Made by a program: the position numbers and the translations under genes. 64,000 bases of DNA, taken from positions 10,673,953-10,737,952 of the forward strand of contig JANCRA010000030.1 of assembly GCA_024362935.1 (NCBI GenBank). The letters are read 5' to 3'. Positions 41,249 to 54,870 of this stretch are shown here, one piece after another (positions within the stretch are counted from its first letter, which is position 1; every line of letters starts with the position of its first letter). The notes under the pieces were generated by a model. It saw nothing but the letters and a program-made list of their open reading frames with translations. It was not told the DNA's origin and did not search any database. The DNA comes from Setophaga petechia. Its lineage: Eukaryota; Chordata; Aves; Passeriformes; Parulidae.

Positions 41249-44200
41249 GACAAAATTCCTTGATTTACTGCCCTCATGTTATATAAAGAATTCTTGGTCT
41301 TGAACAACTCAGTGTCAAAATTGCACATCCAGTTTTGTGGATTTCTGACTTAGTTACTTTGCTGTTTCATGCTGAAATCTGTCTCTGCCATCAAAGTTTG
41401 GAGGAGGTTAAGGGCGAGTCTGATGCTCGCCATCCCTCAGAATTTAGGGGAGTTTTCTAATTTCAAAGCCTTTAGTCCACATGTGATCTACCAAGATCCT
41501 TTTCACCTTCTTGTTTTAAAATGTGTCACACAATTTAAACTTAGAAGCAAGTGCAGCTTGCTACGGAGGTCAGTGATCAGAAACTCTTCTGAAATGGGTG
41601 TGACACCTGGAACCACGTCTGATCGTCCTCAGCAACAACGGATTTGAGAACCCTGCACAGGAAGAACCAAGGGGCTCTTTTTATTAAACATATCATTAAT
41701 AAACTTGTGTTCCTGAAATCAGGCTCAATACAGAGTATTTGCAGCAGATTCGTAACTCTTGGCCTTTCTTAATGACCTGTATAAAACAGAAATTACTCTA
41801 ATGATTTCAAGAATGAAAACTGGTTAATTGAAGCTTTTTTTTCATAAAAGATGACTATAATTATACATTGCAATACTTTCAAAGGTCAAAAACAGAATAC
41901 AGAAGTTTGCACAAAAATGTGTGAAATGACACTATGTCAGTGCTGTAAGGTACAGTGCCTTGCTTACATGAAAATACCTTCATTTTGAATGATCACTGCT
42001 CTGACAATGCTTTGCAGCTGATATGATTAGCCAAAAAAACCTATTTATTTTGTAGCACATGTAGAGAGAGATGTTATACACATGCTCATATCCAGCCTGG
42101 GTTTGCTCTGAGCTTAGAGTAATCAACACATCAGAAAATTAGGAGAAAAACATGACAACAATATATTAAATGCTGCAGTGTGCAATCAGTTGGCTTAGGC
42201 TGGAACAATCTGGCACAAACATAGTGTGTTTATTTTTTAATCCTTTTCAGTAAACATTTTCAGACTACATAAACCAATAATTTTTTATTTAAAGTCTTGC
42301 CCTGTAGTTATGCACACAAGTGACTTTATGTACAAAATATAAGACATAATTGTGAAAATCCTTTCAAATTTATATTTTAAAAGAAAATTGTTCTTACCCA
42401 ATTGAATATTAAAATTTTATTCTATAGGCTCCTTGTAAGGGTTTCCTTTTATCTTAAAAATTCTGTTAAGACTAAACCTGCAACTTTCTGCTTCTTCTGG
42501 ACTATTATTTCATCACTAAAACTATGGTGCTCCTGTGACTGAGAAATCTATAGGGAAATTCTCTTTTTCTCCATTTGCTATATTTTCCCTACTTGCTACA
42601 ATAATTTTGAAGCTTCCAAAATGAATTTCTAAACTGCACATAACCCTGAAATATTTGCCCAGGAGATGACACAAATCAGGGCAAGACAGTACCTCTGAGG
42701 AGAGAGAACATGCACACATACATCCCATCAAGTATTTTATTCATGCATCCACAGACACAGGAAGCCTCTGTATAAACAAGAGTGTGGAGAACCAGGAAGA
42801 TAAAAAAAAAAACAAAACCAAAAGAGACTGCAAGAGCCAGCAGGAAAGGCAGAAAGGCAATGCCACTGCTTGCCAGGCAGGGCAGGGCTCCAGGATGGGC
42901 CATCACAAGAGTCATTATATATCAGCTGCTGCACAGAGACAGGGTGCTTTGCAAATGAAGAAGACAGCAAACATGAATTTTAAATTAGCTCCACAAATAA
43001 TTTGCCTTACTCCTGAGTTTTGAGCTGTTTGCCATAGGTAAATAAAAACAGCCAGCTCAAGCAGGACCCATGGTGGCTCCTGCTCCTGGGCTGCCTCCCC
43101 AGCCCCAGAGAACAGCTGCAGGGGGGTCCTGGAGGGGGGCTGTGCCTCCTCCTCTTTTCATCAATTACATGAAAATCATGAGTGTAGCAGCAATAATTTT
43201 ATTTCTTGGGCTTCTCTAACTCCTGTGTACACTGGGAGATAAATTGTTTGAACTATTTGATTCAATTTTTTTAGTTGGTAAATGCTACCAATTTTTCTTT
43301 AAAACATATTTTTAAATATGTAAGAGTTAGAAAGGTCTATAGCAGATATTAGATAGCACAAGGGAGAAAGAGACCCACAATGATACAGTGAGCAAAGCCC
43401 AGAGATACTGGGATGTTTCACTGACTGATTTCTGGACAGCACTCTATTTGTGTCTGCTTTCCTTTTGTGTTTCGTGGTGACTAACAGGGTAACTTTTTTC
43501 TCATTCTAAATTTTCTCTTTGGAATTAGACATTCAGGTTCTGCATTTTAGCATTCAACAGCATTTTTCAGGTTGGAGTATTCATAGAAGCATTCTTAAAA
43601 AACAGGCATCAAAACTCTATCACATGCCTTAAATCAGAGACCCTCTTTTCTGCTCACAAATGTTGATGTCTTCTGTAGAAATGCATTTTTATGCCATGTG
43701 CAGATATCACATTCAGCAAAACTAGTGCTGGCCCAGATTACAAAACTCACATCACTCACAGCCGAGTCTGTGTTCTTGGCTGGGTTCTTGTCCCGCTTCA
43801 TTCTTTGCTCACTGAATTTTCCTCTACCTCGGCCAATTAAACCCTGCCCCTTCCCACACTCATGGCTCCCCCCTGTCTCTAGCAGCTTTTGGGGCCAGTT
43901 TGCCCAGCTGTGGTCTGGCACTGGTTCCCCCACGCGTTGGGCACTGCCTGGGCTGGCGCTGGCCGAGCTGCCGGCACACCAGGGCCAGCTCAGAGCACCA
44001 GCACCAGAGAGGGGCTGCCAGGATGAGCAGGGGAGGCAGCCATGCAAGAGCTCTGGTTTGCACATGCACTTACATCCCCAGCCTAACAGATTGAAGCAGT
44101 AATAGGCAGGTTATAGATGAGCAATAAATTTCTTCGCAAACATTTGCCTTAAGGAGAAGAGACTGATTTTTCTTGCATCCTCAGAAACAGGATCTGTTGC

Positions 44201-45182
44201 TCCACAAAACTGTATTTGAGCTTGTGAGAAAGAGGCTTAGTTTAAAATGGGATTATTAACAGGCAGATCCAACTTTAGAAAAATTGTTGGTTTACACAAT
44301 TACTACAGGATGTAAGAAAAAGTAATGCAAAGTGCACTGACCTGTAGGTGTACTTGGGTTGAAGATCTCAGCAGATGAAGGCCAGCTCCTCAAGGCAGCT
44401 AGTGTAAAATAACTTGCCTCAACTGTTCTTGATTAACTCCCATTTGAAGGCACAAAGGCATCTTTTTCCTAGTCAACTAGCAGGCAGTAAAAAAAAATGG
44501 AATAAGCTAATGGAGAAACATGGGGGGGAAAAAGTGTCCTTAGAAGGAGCTCCTCCTATGTGGGGAATGTGAAGTGCATTACTTTTTGTGCATTAATTTT
44601 CCAATGTAGTTTAGCAAAAGCAAGACGTAAAAATTGCCCTCAAACTTAGTGTGGCAACTGTCCCAGGACATCAGCAGGCTGAGTAGGCTGGATCCCTTGG
44701 GCTGGTGCTGCCCAGGAAGAGCCAGAGAGCGCTGGGGGCACGCACGTCCCAGCTGCATCTCAGCCCTGTCTGTAGAGATGCAGCCTCAAAAGCAGAGGTT
44801 GGCTGTGGCCTCTGAGGGTTATGGCAAGCTTGGCACCTGTGATCTGCCTCCCAGCAGTGTGCCCCAGTGCCACTCTGGACGGGCTAACAGGCTGCAGTGC
44901 ATGAGCAAAGGAATCTCTGCTTTCTTTCCCTAGGTCCACCTGCAACCCTCAGTCTGAGGCTGAGACACAGGTGTGATAAGGGTTAGGGTTAGGTTTTAGT
45001 GTCACTAAAAGATTTCTGGGAGCAAGGTAAGGACTGTCATTTCCCGAATGCCCCTGCCTTTTAGCAGAGTTTCTATATAGCAAGCGTAGTATCATCTCTT
45101 TGGGGCTTTTTTGTTTTGTTAGTAAATGGCACATGAGCTCACAACTGAAGTGTAAATTAATTTATGCTGCAAATTTGACTTT
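41249..45182. other. Intergenic sequence between the two direct-repeat copies
   Basis: There is no gene. 43840-44070 is GC-richer with overlapping open frames on both strands lacking domain features. A short telomere-like (TTAGGG)2.5 lies at 44979-44993. Confidence 0.55.
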
Positions 45183-45208
45183 GGAGTATCAGCATGACAA
45201 GGAACTGT
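45183..45208 (+). repeat. 26-bp direct repeat, copy 2
   Basis: This is an exact copy, same orientation, of 41223-41248, 3960 bases downstream. The flanks are TT before and AGG after. No repeat family is recognised. Confidence 0.93.
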
Positions 45209-48200
45209 AGGAGCCTGCTTTCTGCTCAGTGAGAGAGCAAGCAGAGGTGTTTCACTCCGTGCCCTCTCTGACAGGCCAGGTGTGCATGCCCAAGGCAGTG
45301 GGCCTGCTGTGTGCCAGCCTGTGCTGTCCCTGCCACGTGCCCACCCATGGCCTGAGGAGATGCAGGTCTGCTGTGTGACACATCACAACTTTCACAGCAC
45401 AAACAGAAGAGTGGGCTTATGCAGTGTTTTTCCCACTGACACTCAGATTAGCCCAAAAATACTGTGAAAGAGCATGTTAGTGTGGCCAAGGGGAAAAGCA
45501 GGAAAGCTGCCCCTTTGGAGAATGGTGGACCTTAACAAGGGATGTAAGGAAAAGCACTCCAGTTTTCATACAGCTTTACTTTTCCTTAGGGAAATAATCA
45601 CCATTCAGCTGCTTTTAGAGAAATTCGTGGGATTTGGTGAGGTGCCCTAATGTTCAGCCATCAGGATGCAAAGCAGGGGGTGCCCCCTCCCACACCCAGG
45701 CACACCTGAGTCCCTGGCCCTGCTCAGGGGCGCAGCCGTGGTGCCCACGTGGTGCCCAGTGCATAGCTGGGCTCCAGCTCTGCTGTGCCAATCTAACCTA
45801 ACTGATCAGGGCACTTCTCCATTAAAAAATCCCCAAGTATGAAGTTCAAAGTAACTGTGTTGCTATTGTAAATAACAGGGTGTTTATTAATGAGTGAATG
45901 ACGATACTAATAAATTTTGATATATATAATCATTAAATAATTTGCCAGCACATTCTAAATGAAATTCCCTAAAAAATGCAATGAACTGAGCTGGAAAGAG
46001 TAGAAGGAGTATTGAATCTCTCTTTTCCCTTGAAGTTCTGCTTAAGCAGAGTGATGAATCAGAAAAAGACACAATTTAAAGACCCTCATGGCCTTGTCTG
46101 TGCCTTACATGCCATAAAGGACTGTTGGTCAGCACTGGAAGGTGCTGCAGCTTTTCAGAAGGATGAGAATTCATTGATACAACCTTAAAGTCATACCTCA
46201 ATGCTAATTTCTGAAGAATAAAGTCAAGAAGAACCAGTATAAATTCAGAGGCACTTTAGTGTGACCGAAGCCAAGAGAAACTGATGTGTGATTTAAAGAG
46301 CTCATAAAAGCAGACAACTGGCTTTAGAATCTATGGAAAGCAATAAAGCAGTTAAAAATTCTCCCAGTTGCAATGCCTATAGATTTCCTTATCTTAAATT
46401 CTTTGGCTAAGCCCCTGGAGCAAATTGCAGGGCACGTGATGGGAGTTTTGTCTTTCAGCCCGGGGCTCGGGGCAGCTCCGGCCCCTCTGCTGACCCCCGG
46501 CGCACAGCGGCTCCCCTATGGGGAGCTTGTCTTGGCGGCAGCGTCTAGACATTCCCAGCTACTGTCCTTCCTGACAGTCTCATGCCAGTGGTAATTTAAA
46601 AATTGTTTGGGATAGGCTGTGCCTGCTAGACACAGGGAGCCAGCAATAACCCCCAGCTCAGTGACCCTGCTCGGAGCATCAAACAGACGGCGCAGGCAGG
46701 CGCGGTTCAGCCTTGGGTCAGGAATCGTGACCTCCCCTGACCTTTTTTGTAGATTTAAAATTGTTTTGAGAAAGAGAAGAATAAAAAAAAGATACAACTC
46801 CAGGCAATTCTGGAAAGCAGTCCAGCTTCCTGTACTGTACACATGCATATAAGTAGCATGTTTAAACAGATGCAGCTCTGGCAGGCCTGAAAAATTTGGA
46901 TTTAGGTACTTTGTGCATTTTTTTTCTAATAGAGTGCACATTGCTTCTATTTACTTTGAAAACTTTGAAGTTAAAAGAAACTGTATGAAAATATTATCTT
47001 CACTACATTTACTAGCAAAGGCAAAAAAGAAAATCAGGTAAATTTATTTTTAGAAAATTACGAATAAGATAAGCAAAAAAAAAAAAAAATCACTCTACGT
47101 GGGCTTTTCAGATGTGTTACAGAAAATTGTCTGGTGTATCAGCAGTGTGTACCAGATGAAAAATATTAACACTGAGATTACTAGACAAATTACCTTGTAA
47201 GAGTAATATGCATACAAACATAGGCTGGTTGGTTTTCAAAGGTTTCCTTTGTGTGCATAGTATTTGCAGTCACAACCAATAAAACAAAATATACTGGCAC
47301 TTTCTTTGTGGTTTTGGTTTTGGAATTGCATAATGGTGACTAATATTTTCTCAAAACCTACTTTATAGTGTTTACTTAGCAGAATTTTCATGCACTGTAC
47401 CTGGAAATTATGAAATGTACTTTGTGTGCTTCCAAAGGGTTATGAAGGCTTAGGAAGAGGTTTACCAGTTTATGGAGAGAGAGCAGAAACTATTTCTCTT
47501 CTCTAGGCTTTTCTATGGGCTGGTACAGATCAGAAACACATCAGCCAAGAGAGGGAAGGGAAGAGTAAAGTTATGGGAGCTCTCCAAGAAACAAAAATAT
47601 CAAGTGGGTTAATGAACTGCAAGCCCCAGAATGGCATAGGATTTTACAGGGGCAAACTCAGTTTAACAACACCAAGGACATCAATGTTTTTGCTGTTTTA
47701 CAAAAGAAAAACATGTAAATTTCTGTTACATCAGTCACTGGAGAAGAGCAAATGGGAGAAGCAGGTGATTCCAGTAACTTGCCTTTTCCAGCACACTGTC
47801 TGCCATGGGCCTGACTCTGCTCAGTCTTCATGATGCAGAGCTCACTCAGCTCACTTCACTATCATTTTTTAATCAGTAATGGCAATTTAAAACAGTAGTT
47901 GTATGGTTTTTCTCCACCCTGTTTAAAGTATCCCAGCTCCAGCCTTACCCTTTGGTGTCAGAGTATGTGCTCATTAGGATGTGCAATGACAGGAAACCAA
48001 CCCAAGCTCACAACTCACATTGACAGAACACAGCAAAAAGTTCTGGTTCCCAGGGACTCCTGGAAGCTGCAAATTATTAAAGATTACCTGAAATTATTGT
48101 TCTCTATGCACCCAAAGATAAAGTCATGCTACTTGAGAAAATCAGCACAGGAACAGCCCACCCCAGAACTTGTGCTACAAAGGGGCTTTCCTATCTTGAG

Positions 48201-49077
48201 ACCTGAAGATATTGTCGTGCTTAAATCGGAGTAAGAGGAGAAGGCAACAGAAATCTAAAGGCTAAAGTGATCATGAAATTGTGTCAGGGGACTTACACGG
48301 GGCCTGTGCCAAGCTGCAGCCCATGGGATAGCCAGCACTTTCCCATAAAAGGTACAGAAATCTGAAAGGCATCAGTAAAAGAGGAACATCAGTTTTGAGT
48401 GAGATACCTCCAAACATGGGGCTGCAGCACCTCATGTGCACCTGTGTGCTCTCAGCAGGGTTTGCAGGGCAGTGGGAAGTGCCCTCGGCTGCAGACAGAC
48501 AAACACCACCCCGAGCAGGAGCAGCAGCAGCGCCGGGCAGGGGCTGGGGGGACACGGCCCAGCCAGGGCTCCCCTGACTCCTGTCCCAGGCTCTCAGGCT
48601 TTGCAGCTCTCAGTGATGCTGGCAGTTTTCCCCTGTGGCTGCAGCAGTGGCTGACTGACACACAAATGCTGTCAGCATTTAGAGCACCCAAACAAGAGGG
48701 GTTATGACGACTCCGGAATCTACAGTGCTACTGGTGCTAATAATTAGTTACTGTAATTTAAATAAAATATTAGTAGTGTAAATAATTAAACCTGCATGAA
48801 AACATCCATCAGGAGACCAAGCAACAAAAAGAAAATCGCTTCTAAAACTTAACATCAAATTGATTCAATTTTAAGGCCTGAATTTCTGCTTCCCATGGGG
48901 GCTGGTATGGGAGAGTGAGGGTAGAGCCAGCTAGATGCTATTGTGTTTCTATGGCAACGGGGGGGTTTCAAGTAGCCTCTGCCATTCCCTATGATTGTTA
49001 AAATCACTACACAGTGTATAAAGCAGCCAAGAGAAGCAACAGCCAATAAATGCAGAAAATCCTTAAATCAAAGAGAC
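45209..49077. other. Intergenic sequence, no gene seen
   Basis: The stretch is mixed in composition, with a mildly CpG-rich patch at 46455-46710 (CCCGGGGCTCGGGG, GACGGCGCAGGCAGGCGCGG). No recognisable coding exon or RNA gene is present. Confidence 0.55.
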
Positions 49078-49260
49078 ACAGAAATAAGAGATGGAAACAA
49101 CCTGTTAGACCATCTTGTTCATTCCCTGAGGCCCTAAGCAGTATTATTAACAGTCTCAAGAACCTTGAAAACCTCTAAAAATTCCATCCAAGACACATGT
49201 AAAAACTTACTGAAAGAGAGAGCAATATTTCAGGAAGATAGAAAAAATCTTTCTAATCTG
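49078..49260 (-). mobile_element. Possible ancient CR1/L3-like LINE remnant
   Basis: The order of GATGGAAACAACCTGTTAGACCATC, TTCATTCCCTGAGGCC and later AAAATCTTTCTAATCTG resembles the antisense of old amniote CR1/L3 3' UTRs (AGGACC...GATCATCTAGTCCA...). Similarity is weak and judged by eye. It may be unrelated. Confidence 0.3.
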
Positions 49261-49741
49261 CTTTCAGTAGGTGTGTACACACCATACTGAGCATGCTGAG
49301 ATATCAGGTTCTCCAGCATTTGAGAAACAGGATGCAGGGCAGAGGTTTCATGGCATTATTCACCATAACACAAGTACTTTTGCCAAAGATAAAACGTCCT
49401 ATAAAAACATCCTGACAGCTATATCCCTCCAAATTCTCCCCTCCTTGCCATGGAACAGATTTCTGTACCCTAAAAACAGAAGAATTATTTTGAAGAAGCT
49501 TCAGATGGTCGTTCCAGGTGTCCCATTGTTAAGCTGCAGAATAAACTTAAAAGAGAAGGATATTTTAGATAAGCATTTGTGTGACAGGTATAGCTCCTCT
49601 CCTTTTCTTTTGCAGTGAGAGTGAAGAGAGGGATTAGACTGAGTCAAAATTGGTGAGACTCTTGTCAGGACAACAGAAAAAATGCCCACACATACCAAAG
49701 CATCCTGGGTGTCAGACTCTGCAAAAGCACACATATTCCAC

Positions 49742-49744
<3 letters not shown>

Positions 49745-49786
<42 letters not shown>
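49745..49786. repeat. Poly(A) run of 42 bases
   Basis: This is an uninterrupted A42 preceded by CCACTCT and followed by GTATGTATT. I recognise no retrocopy or SINE body upstream. Runs of this length are unstable, so the length may be polymorphic or an assembly estimate. Confidence 0.97.
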
Positions 49787-49789
<3 letters not shown>

Positions 49790-52700
49790 TGTATTATTCA
49801 GATGGTACAAGACTGGAGAAATGTACCTAGTCTTGTTCTCAGTACTGGAAAGCACTTTAAGACATGCTGGTGGAAGCCAGTATCCTCCCACCCAGGGTGT
49901 TTTATGCCTACCAGCCCAAATAATTGCTCTTACACAAAATTGTGCTGCTCCAGAGTAATTCACTAAAGCAAATAGCATTAATATAGGTTTGCTCAGGTTA
50001 AAGGAAGATGTATCTTTTCCATAGGGATTATATGTTTTCTTCAGGCAGAGCTATGACTACAGGTATGATTTGAGCAGCAGGACAGACATATCCTGAAGGA
50101 ATATAGAAATATCTGGGACTACAGATATATCCAAAGGACTGCTACCCTCACCTTGGCATTGGATTATTGCTGTGCTAGGTAACACAGTGACCCAGGCAAC
50201 TGCAGTTTGTCTATAGCTACCTATCTGCTGTTGAGGGGCATATGTCACCCAAAGTTTGGGAAGAGGCTAAATATTGGGAAGATGAGGTAAGGGCAGGATT
50301 GTGTCTCCTTCCCATGCTTACCTGTCAATCCCAGCCTCTCCTGCCCTGCTAGAGCTCAGTGATGACCCAGAGCAGCACCAGGCTCGTGCCATTTTCCAGT
50401 GTCTACACCTCTCCAATCTTGCCTCAGATACATCCCTTTCTTTCCCCGACTGACAATGGCTAGCAAGGAAAAAGCAACTCAGCTCTGGAGCAGGAGCTGC
50501 CAAGAGAGTTCTTCTGTAGCTGCTGACCCAAGCTATTTTAACCTGTCAGCAATTAGGGGAGGAGGGAGGAGTAATGCTCAGCAGCTGACACAGAAGTGCT
50601 GGTATCTTTGCACATGCCTTGTTTTCTTGCAACCATCTATTGATAACACTTGGGCTCTCAAGAAAAGAAGACATCTTGTCTCATATTTTTATTTCCATGT
50701 TTTATCCTATCTGCTGCTCTTTCCAAGTGTGAGACCCAGATTATGTTAATATTCAGTACAATTTCCTCTTTTGATAAAGATATGTGGACTTTGAAGCTAG
50801 CACAGCCTGGGATCCCATTACCAGGCTAGTTGCATTCCCAGTGGAAATGGGTCTCATTTTGTTTACAGATAAAAAATAAAAAAGTGGTATCATCTATTAT
50901 CCCAAGGGCATGGTTTACATTAATTTATCAACTGCTTCCAAGGAGCAACAGAGTTCAAGAGCATTACAAAACAGTGAGAACCCATCCTGGATTGAGTTAC
51001 TGAAAGAATTACAGCTGACACTAAGAACTCCTTGAAATGTCTTAAGGGAAACTGCAGACTATAGCTGTATTATTTAGCAGAATAAAGATGATACAGGGGA
51101 TGCTTGAGACCAAGAAGGCAGTGTCAGTGAGTCTACCACAAGCATCAGCTCTCTGGTTGTACTAGCAAGAATCCCAAACCAAGGAAAGAAGATATTAAAG
51201 TCAAAGAAAGCCATTCTGCAGAAATCTCAGCAAGTTTTATTCTTTCTTCTCCAACATATAGCCACATCCTAGACTGTCAGACATACTCTTTGCTTACTGT
51301 TTTATCAATACCTTCCTTATTATCATTAGTACAAAAGTTGAAAAAGCATTTGAGTTAATAAATAAAATCACAACATATTTCTGGTATTTCACAGGCAGAA
51401 AATTAGAATATTTGCTGGATATTATTCTCTAGAGTCCTTATAACTAGCTAAAGACACCAAGCATAGGATGCAAAAAGTAAATTAAAATGTTTAGTTCAGG
51501 TTCTGATGTTGATTTATTATTGGGATACTTCACAACTCTCCCATTCCAAGTGGAGGTGGTGAAATTTCTTTCCAAGACAGATTCAATATTTTCTTGACAA
51601 GTATCAAGTGGAGGCAGCACTCTGTTATCAATAGTGCTGAATGAATCTCCTGTCTGTAATTAGCTAATAAAGCATAAGAGTCTTATGCTCTGATAGTGGG
51701 AGAGCTTTATTGCATTGTGGGTACAACAGTAGGCAGAGTTTTCCCATTTCACACATACTTGTAGCTCTTGGCTTGATATTTCTGCACTTGGCCAGTTCGT
51801 GGAGCACTATATGAAATTTAGTCAGATGAGTTTTTTTACTGCCACTGTATCAGGGTAGTTCTCAGCCTCTTGAGAAAATCTACAGAGAGCAATAAAGCCA
51901 GATTGTCCAACCAAGCTCAGTAATTGGGTCAAAGCACGATTAGGGAGTTCAAAATAATTTTTCACTCAATGCTTTTTATGAGCAGTTGCTCTCTGCACCA
52001 AGGGGCAGCACGTGCCTCCCTGCACCTTTCTGAGACTGGAGAGTGCAGGCCCTTCCCCAGGAGCTGCTCAAGTCCTTGTTTCCTGCACAGCCCCACTACC
52101 CTGTGCTGGTCCTGCTTTGGAAGAACCCAGGGGTTTTCAGAAAAGTGAGAAGATATTTTACTCCCCCTTTTTATTGACACATTTATTTGACTGGGCTGTC
52201 CTGCTGAGATCAGTCTCTCCTTTACTGGGATGGGGTATCTGTTCAATGCTTCGTTTCGTGGAACAGAGCTGGGCTGACTGCTCAGATCTGTGCTGCTCTT
52301 GTGGTGCTGGCTACCCCCTGCCATACCCACAGAAATCCTTCCAGATTCAGTGCACACGTTCTGGCATGCCATCTGATCCAAATTAAAGCTGGTCTGCACT
52401 GGGTTCCTAGCTCAGCACTGAATTCCAGCTGCGGTAAGCCACTAACGCTGTTGCACCTAGTCTCTAATTTGAATGCATTTTACATTTTGATATATTATGT
52501 CTGAATGTTAAAAATGTCCACACGAGGTGGACTTTTGCTGTTTCATCACCTGCAGTGCAGTCGGCCTACAGAAAGTCAAGGTTTATGCACATTGTCTTCC
52601 CTGCTGCCTCGCTGAGAAAGCAGAATCCCAGCCAGAGGGCTGAGTGGCCACAGACATGGGGCTTGTCTGCCCCAGGGACAGAGCCCTTCAGGGATGTGCT

Positions 52701-54111
52701 GAGATCCACTGGGCCATGTCCTGGGCTGGGGTCCACCTCCAACCTACCAGGATGTAGTTGGTAAGTCAAAGACAGGGGCTTGTGGAGGCTTTTTGAATTG
52801 TGAAAAAGTTGAAAACACTGAGGAAACACCTGGCTTGGCTGATTTACAGGTGCAAACTGTAAATGTGGCTTTAGAAGCAGATTCCACACACCAGTAGATG
52901 CACTTGGTCTGACAGCTTCATGTTAGATTTTAATAACCTAACACCTGGGTGCTGCTCCACAGGAAGCTCCAGACACCAAGTCTAGGTAAGACAGAGTTAA
53001 ACTGACACACAGGTGTTAAACTAACTCCCAGGTGAATCTGTGGGGAGTGTGTCAGCCTTCTCCAGTGCTTCCCTCTCCCTGCTGCCCAGAGCACACAGTT
53101 GGTAGTAGCCTGTGGTGCAGATTGGCTCCTGTAAGAACAGCTGCACAAGATGCCTTCAATGACAGATGAAATTAGAATAGAAAGACAATCTGTGCATGGA
53201 CAGATTTTCATTCAGGTCAAAAAAATATTAATGAAAAAGGAAGATTGAAAATAAGGTCAAGAGGCACAAGAGAAACAAATGCTCATCTTAACAGAAGCCA
53301 AGAGCAAATTCAGTTTACAAATTCAGAACTTTTCTGGGATTAGAATTGGTTTTAGCATAGGAAAACAATGAACTTAAGAGAACACAAACTGGCTGTTAAT
53401 TGCACCATGCTTATTTTCAATTTTCCTTTCAGTTGTCCCCTGTGCCCTCAGTTAGTAGAAACTTGGTATTCTAGACAAGGAAAATATCTGCTGAGTTTAA
53501 CTTCTCCCCATCCACAGTGAGGAACTCTGGCTCCAGTTAGATCTGAAGCTGAACAGTTGAGAGTAATACTGGCAGCAAATTCAGAGCCCTAATGTCCCCC
53601 AGAACACTTCTTGTCTCACCTAGCATCAGGGTGGATTTGCAGTGAACTTCCTGCAAGAAAAGGTGTATTAGGAATTCCAGGAAACCCTGAAATAGATGGA
53701 ACAAGTGGCACACAGGAGCACGACATTTAGTTTTTGTAAATTTATAGTGGATTATTAAAATATCCCTGTAGACTTAGAAGTCAGATTAGAGTTCAGCATT
53801 AGCAGTGAATGTATTTTTGAGAAAATGTGATTTAAGTTAGAATTGTGGCAGGTGGCAAGAAGTAGCAAAGGCCAACTGCTTGAAAGGGGTGGGGACAAAG
53901 TGTAACAGCATGACTGGCAGTAAAGGGACCTCTTTAGCTATAGCCTGTCCTGGAGCATCTGAACAAGGTGGGCAGAGCAGGACAAGCCCAGGGATGGCAG
54001 CCAACATCAGCAAAGAGCCCGGATCATCCAGCAAGTCTGTGGCAGTGAGGGAGGTCCAGGATCAAGACACAAAGTCATTCCATAGCTGAGGGTCAGGTCC
54101 AGAGCAGGTAA
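49787..54111. other. Intergenic sequence, no gene seen
   Basis: No supported gene. 53837-54111, just beyond the retroviral remnant, is GC-moderate with a Leu/Pro-rich minus-strand frame that does not continue the RT homology. It may be unrelated host sequence or an unrecognised part of the insertion. Confidence 0.5.
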
Positions 54112-54620
54112 CTAGCGCCAGAGATGTTTCCCTTCTACAGAAATTGGGTATTGTTTAACTCTTACTGGGGGAATGTCAGGTTTCATTTTGATTTCTATGG
54201 GTGGAATTTCCAACAGTCCATGACCCCCTCCTTCTGCCCACACTCTCGGATCTATCTCTCTCTCACCTTCTTCTTTTAAAACCATAATTTTCACTACCAT
54301 ACGTTTTCCTTCAGGGACCACCCCTATTCTTGACTGCACTTGTAAATCCCGGCCTAAGAGGTAAGAGTGTAATTCAGGCAAATACAGCAGGTCAGCACAG
54401 CCTTATCTGAAACTTCCTTTTATAGGTACTTCTTCAATAATGGGTACTTCAAAAGGGTTATTCTCAGCACATTTACCTTTACAGGTTTGGTTACTTAATT
54501 TGCATCCCTTGGGAATCCTTGAAATACTTGAACGATCTGCTCCAGTATCCACTAAAAATTCCATTTCCTCGCTCTAAGGGCCAATTTCTAGGTTCACCAG
54601 GGGCTCCTTTTGATGTCCAA
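54112..54620 (-). pseudogene. Endogenous gammaretrovirus-like pro-pol remnant (protease and start of RT)
   Basis: On the minus strand one frame carries a retroviral aspartic-protease active site, FLVDTGAD (DTGAD at 54535-54549), then the protease C-terminal LLGRDL, then the start of reverse transcriptase: PRVWAEGGGHGL and a PPVRVKQYPIS-type motif. This order is typical of gamma/epsilon-type pol. It is broken by in-frame stops at 54574-54576 (TAG) and 54403-54405 (TAA), ends at a TAG at 54112-54114, and lacks all RT catalytic motifs, RNase H and integrase. It is therefore inactive. The sequence before it (54620-54780) is GC-rich and may be a gag remnant. Confidence 0.85.
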
Positions 54621-54870
54621 TATCATCCCTCAGAGTGTAGAGCCTCGGAGGGCTCTCCCCTTTCGGGTCGCTGTGCTCCTGCAGCCCGGTCCAGGCGCAT
54701 CCCTGCCGCAGTCCCATCCCTGGCGGCCAGGGAGGCGGCCCCGGGCCCTGGGCTGCCCCGGGCTGTGTCGGGGTGTGGCTATCCCAGACCATCCCCAAAA
54801 AGGTGCTATGAGTATGAATGAGGCCAAACTTTCTCCAGAGAAAGAGGTTCTCGTTTATTAAAATAGCTTC
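54621..54870 (-). mobile_element. Possible LTR end, primer-binding site and gag remnant of the same retrovirus
   Basis: Upstream of the protease on the minus strand is an AATAAA (plus-strand TTTATT at 54854-54859), suiting an LTR poly(A) signal. About 60 bases later comes TGGGGATGGTCTGGGAT (54781-54797), a degenerate match to the tRNA-Pro primer-binding site common in gammaretroviruses. The protease frame begins only about 200 bases later, so nearly all of gag would be deleted. The other LTR boundary (toward 55200) is not visible. Assignment is inferential. Confidence 0.4.

Noticed and set aside
44979..44993. Telomere-like AGGGTTAGGGTTAGG
   Set aside because: Only about two and a half units; too short to call an interstitial telomere.
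53837..54034. Leu/Pro-rich minus-strand frame beyond the retroviral remnant
   Set aside because: Does not continue RT homology and looks like no retroviral protein I know.
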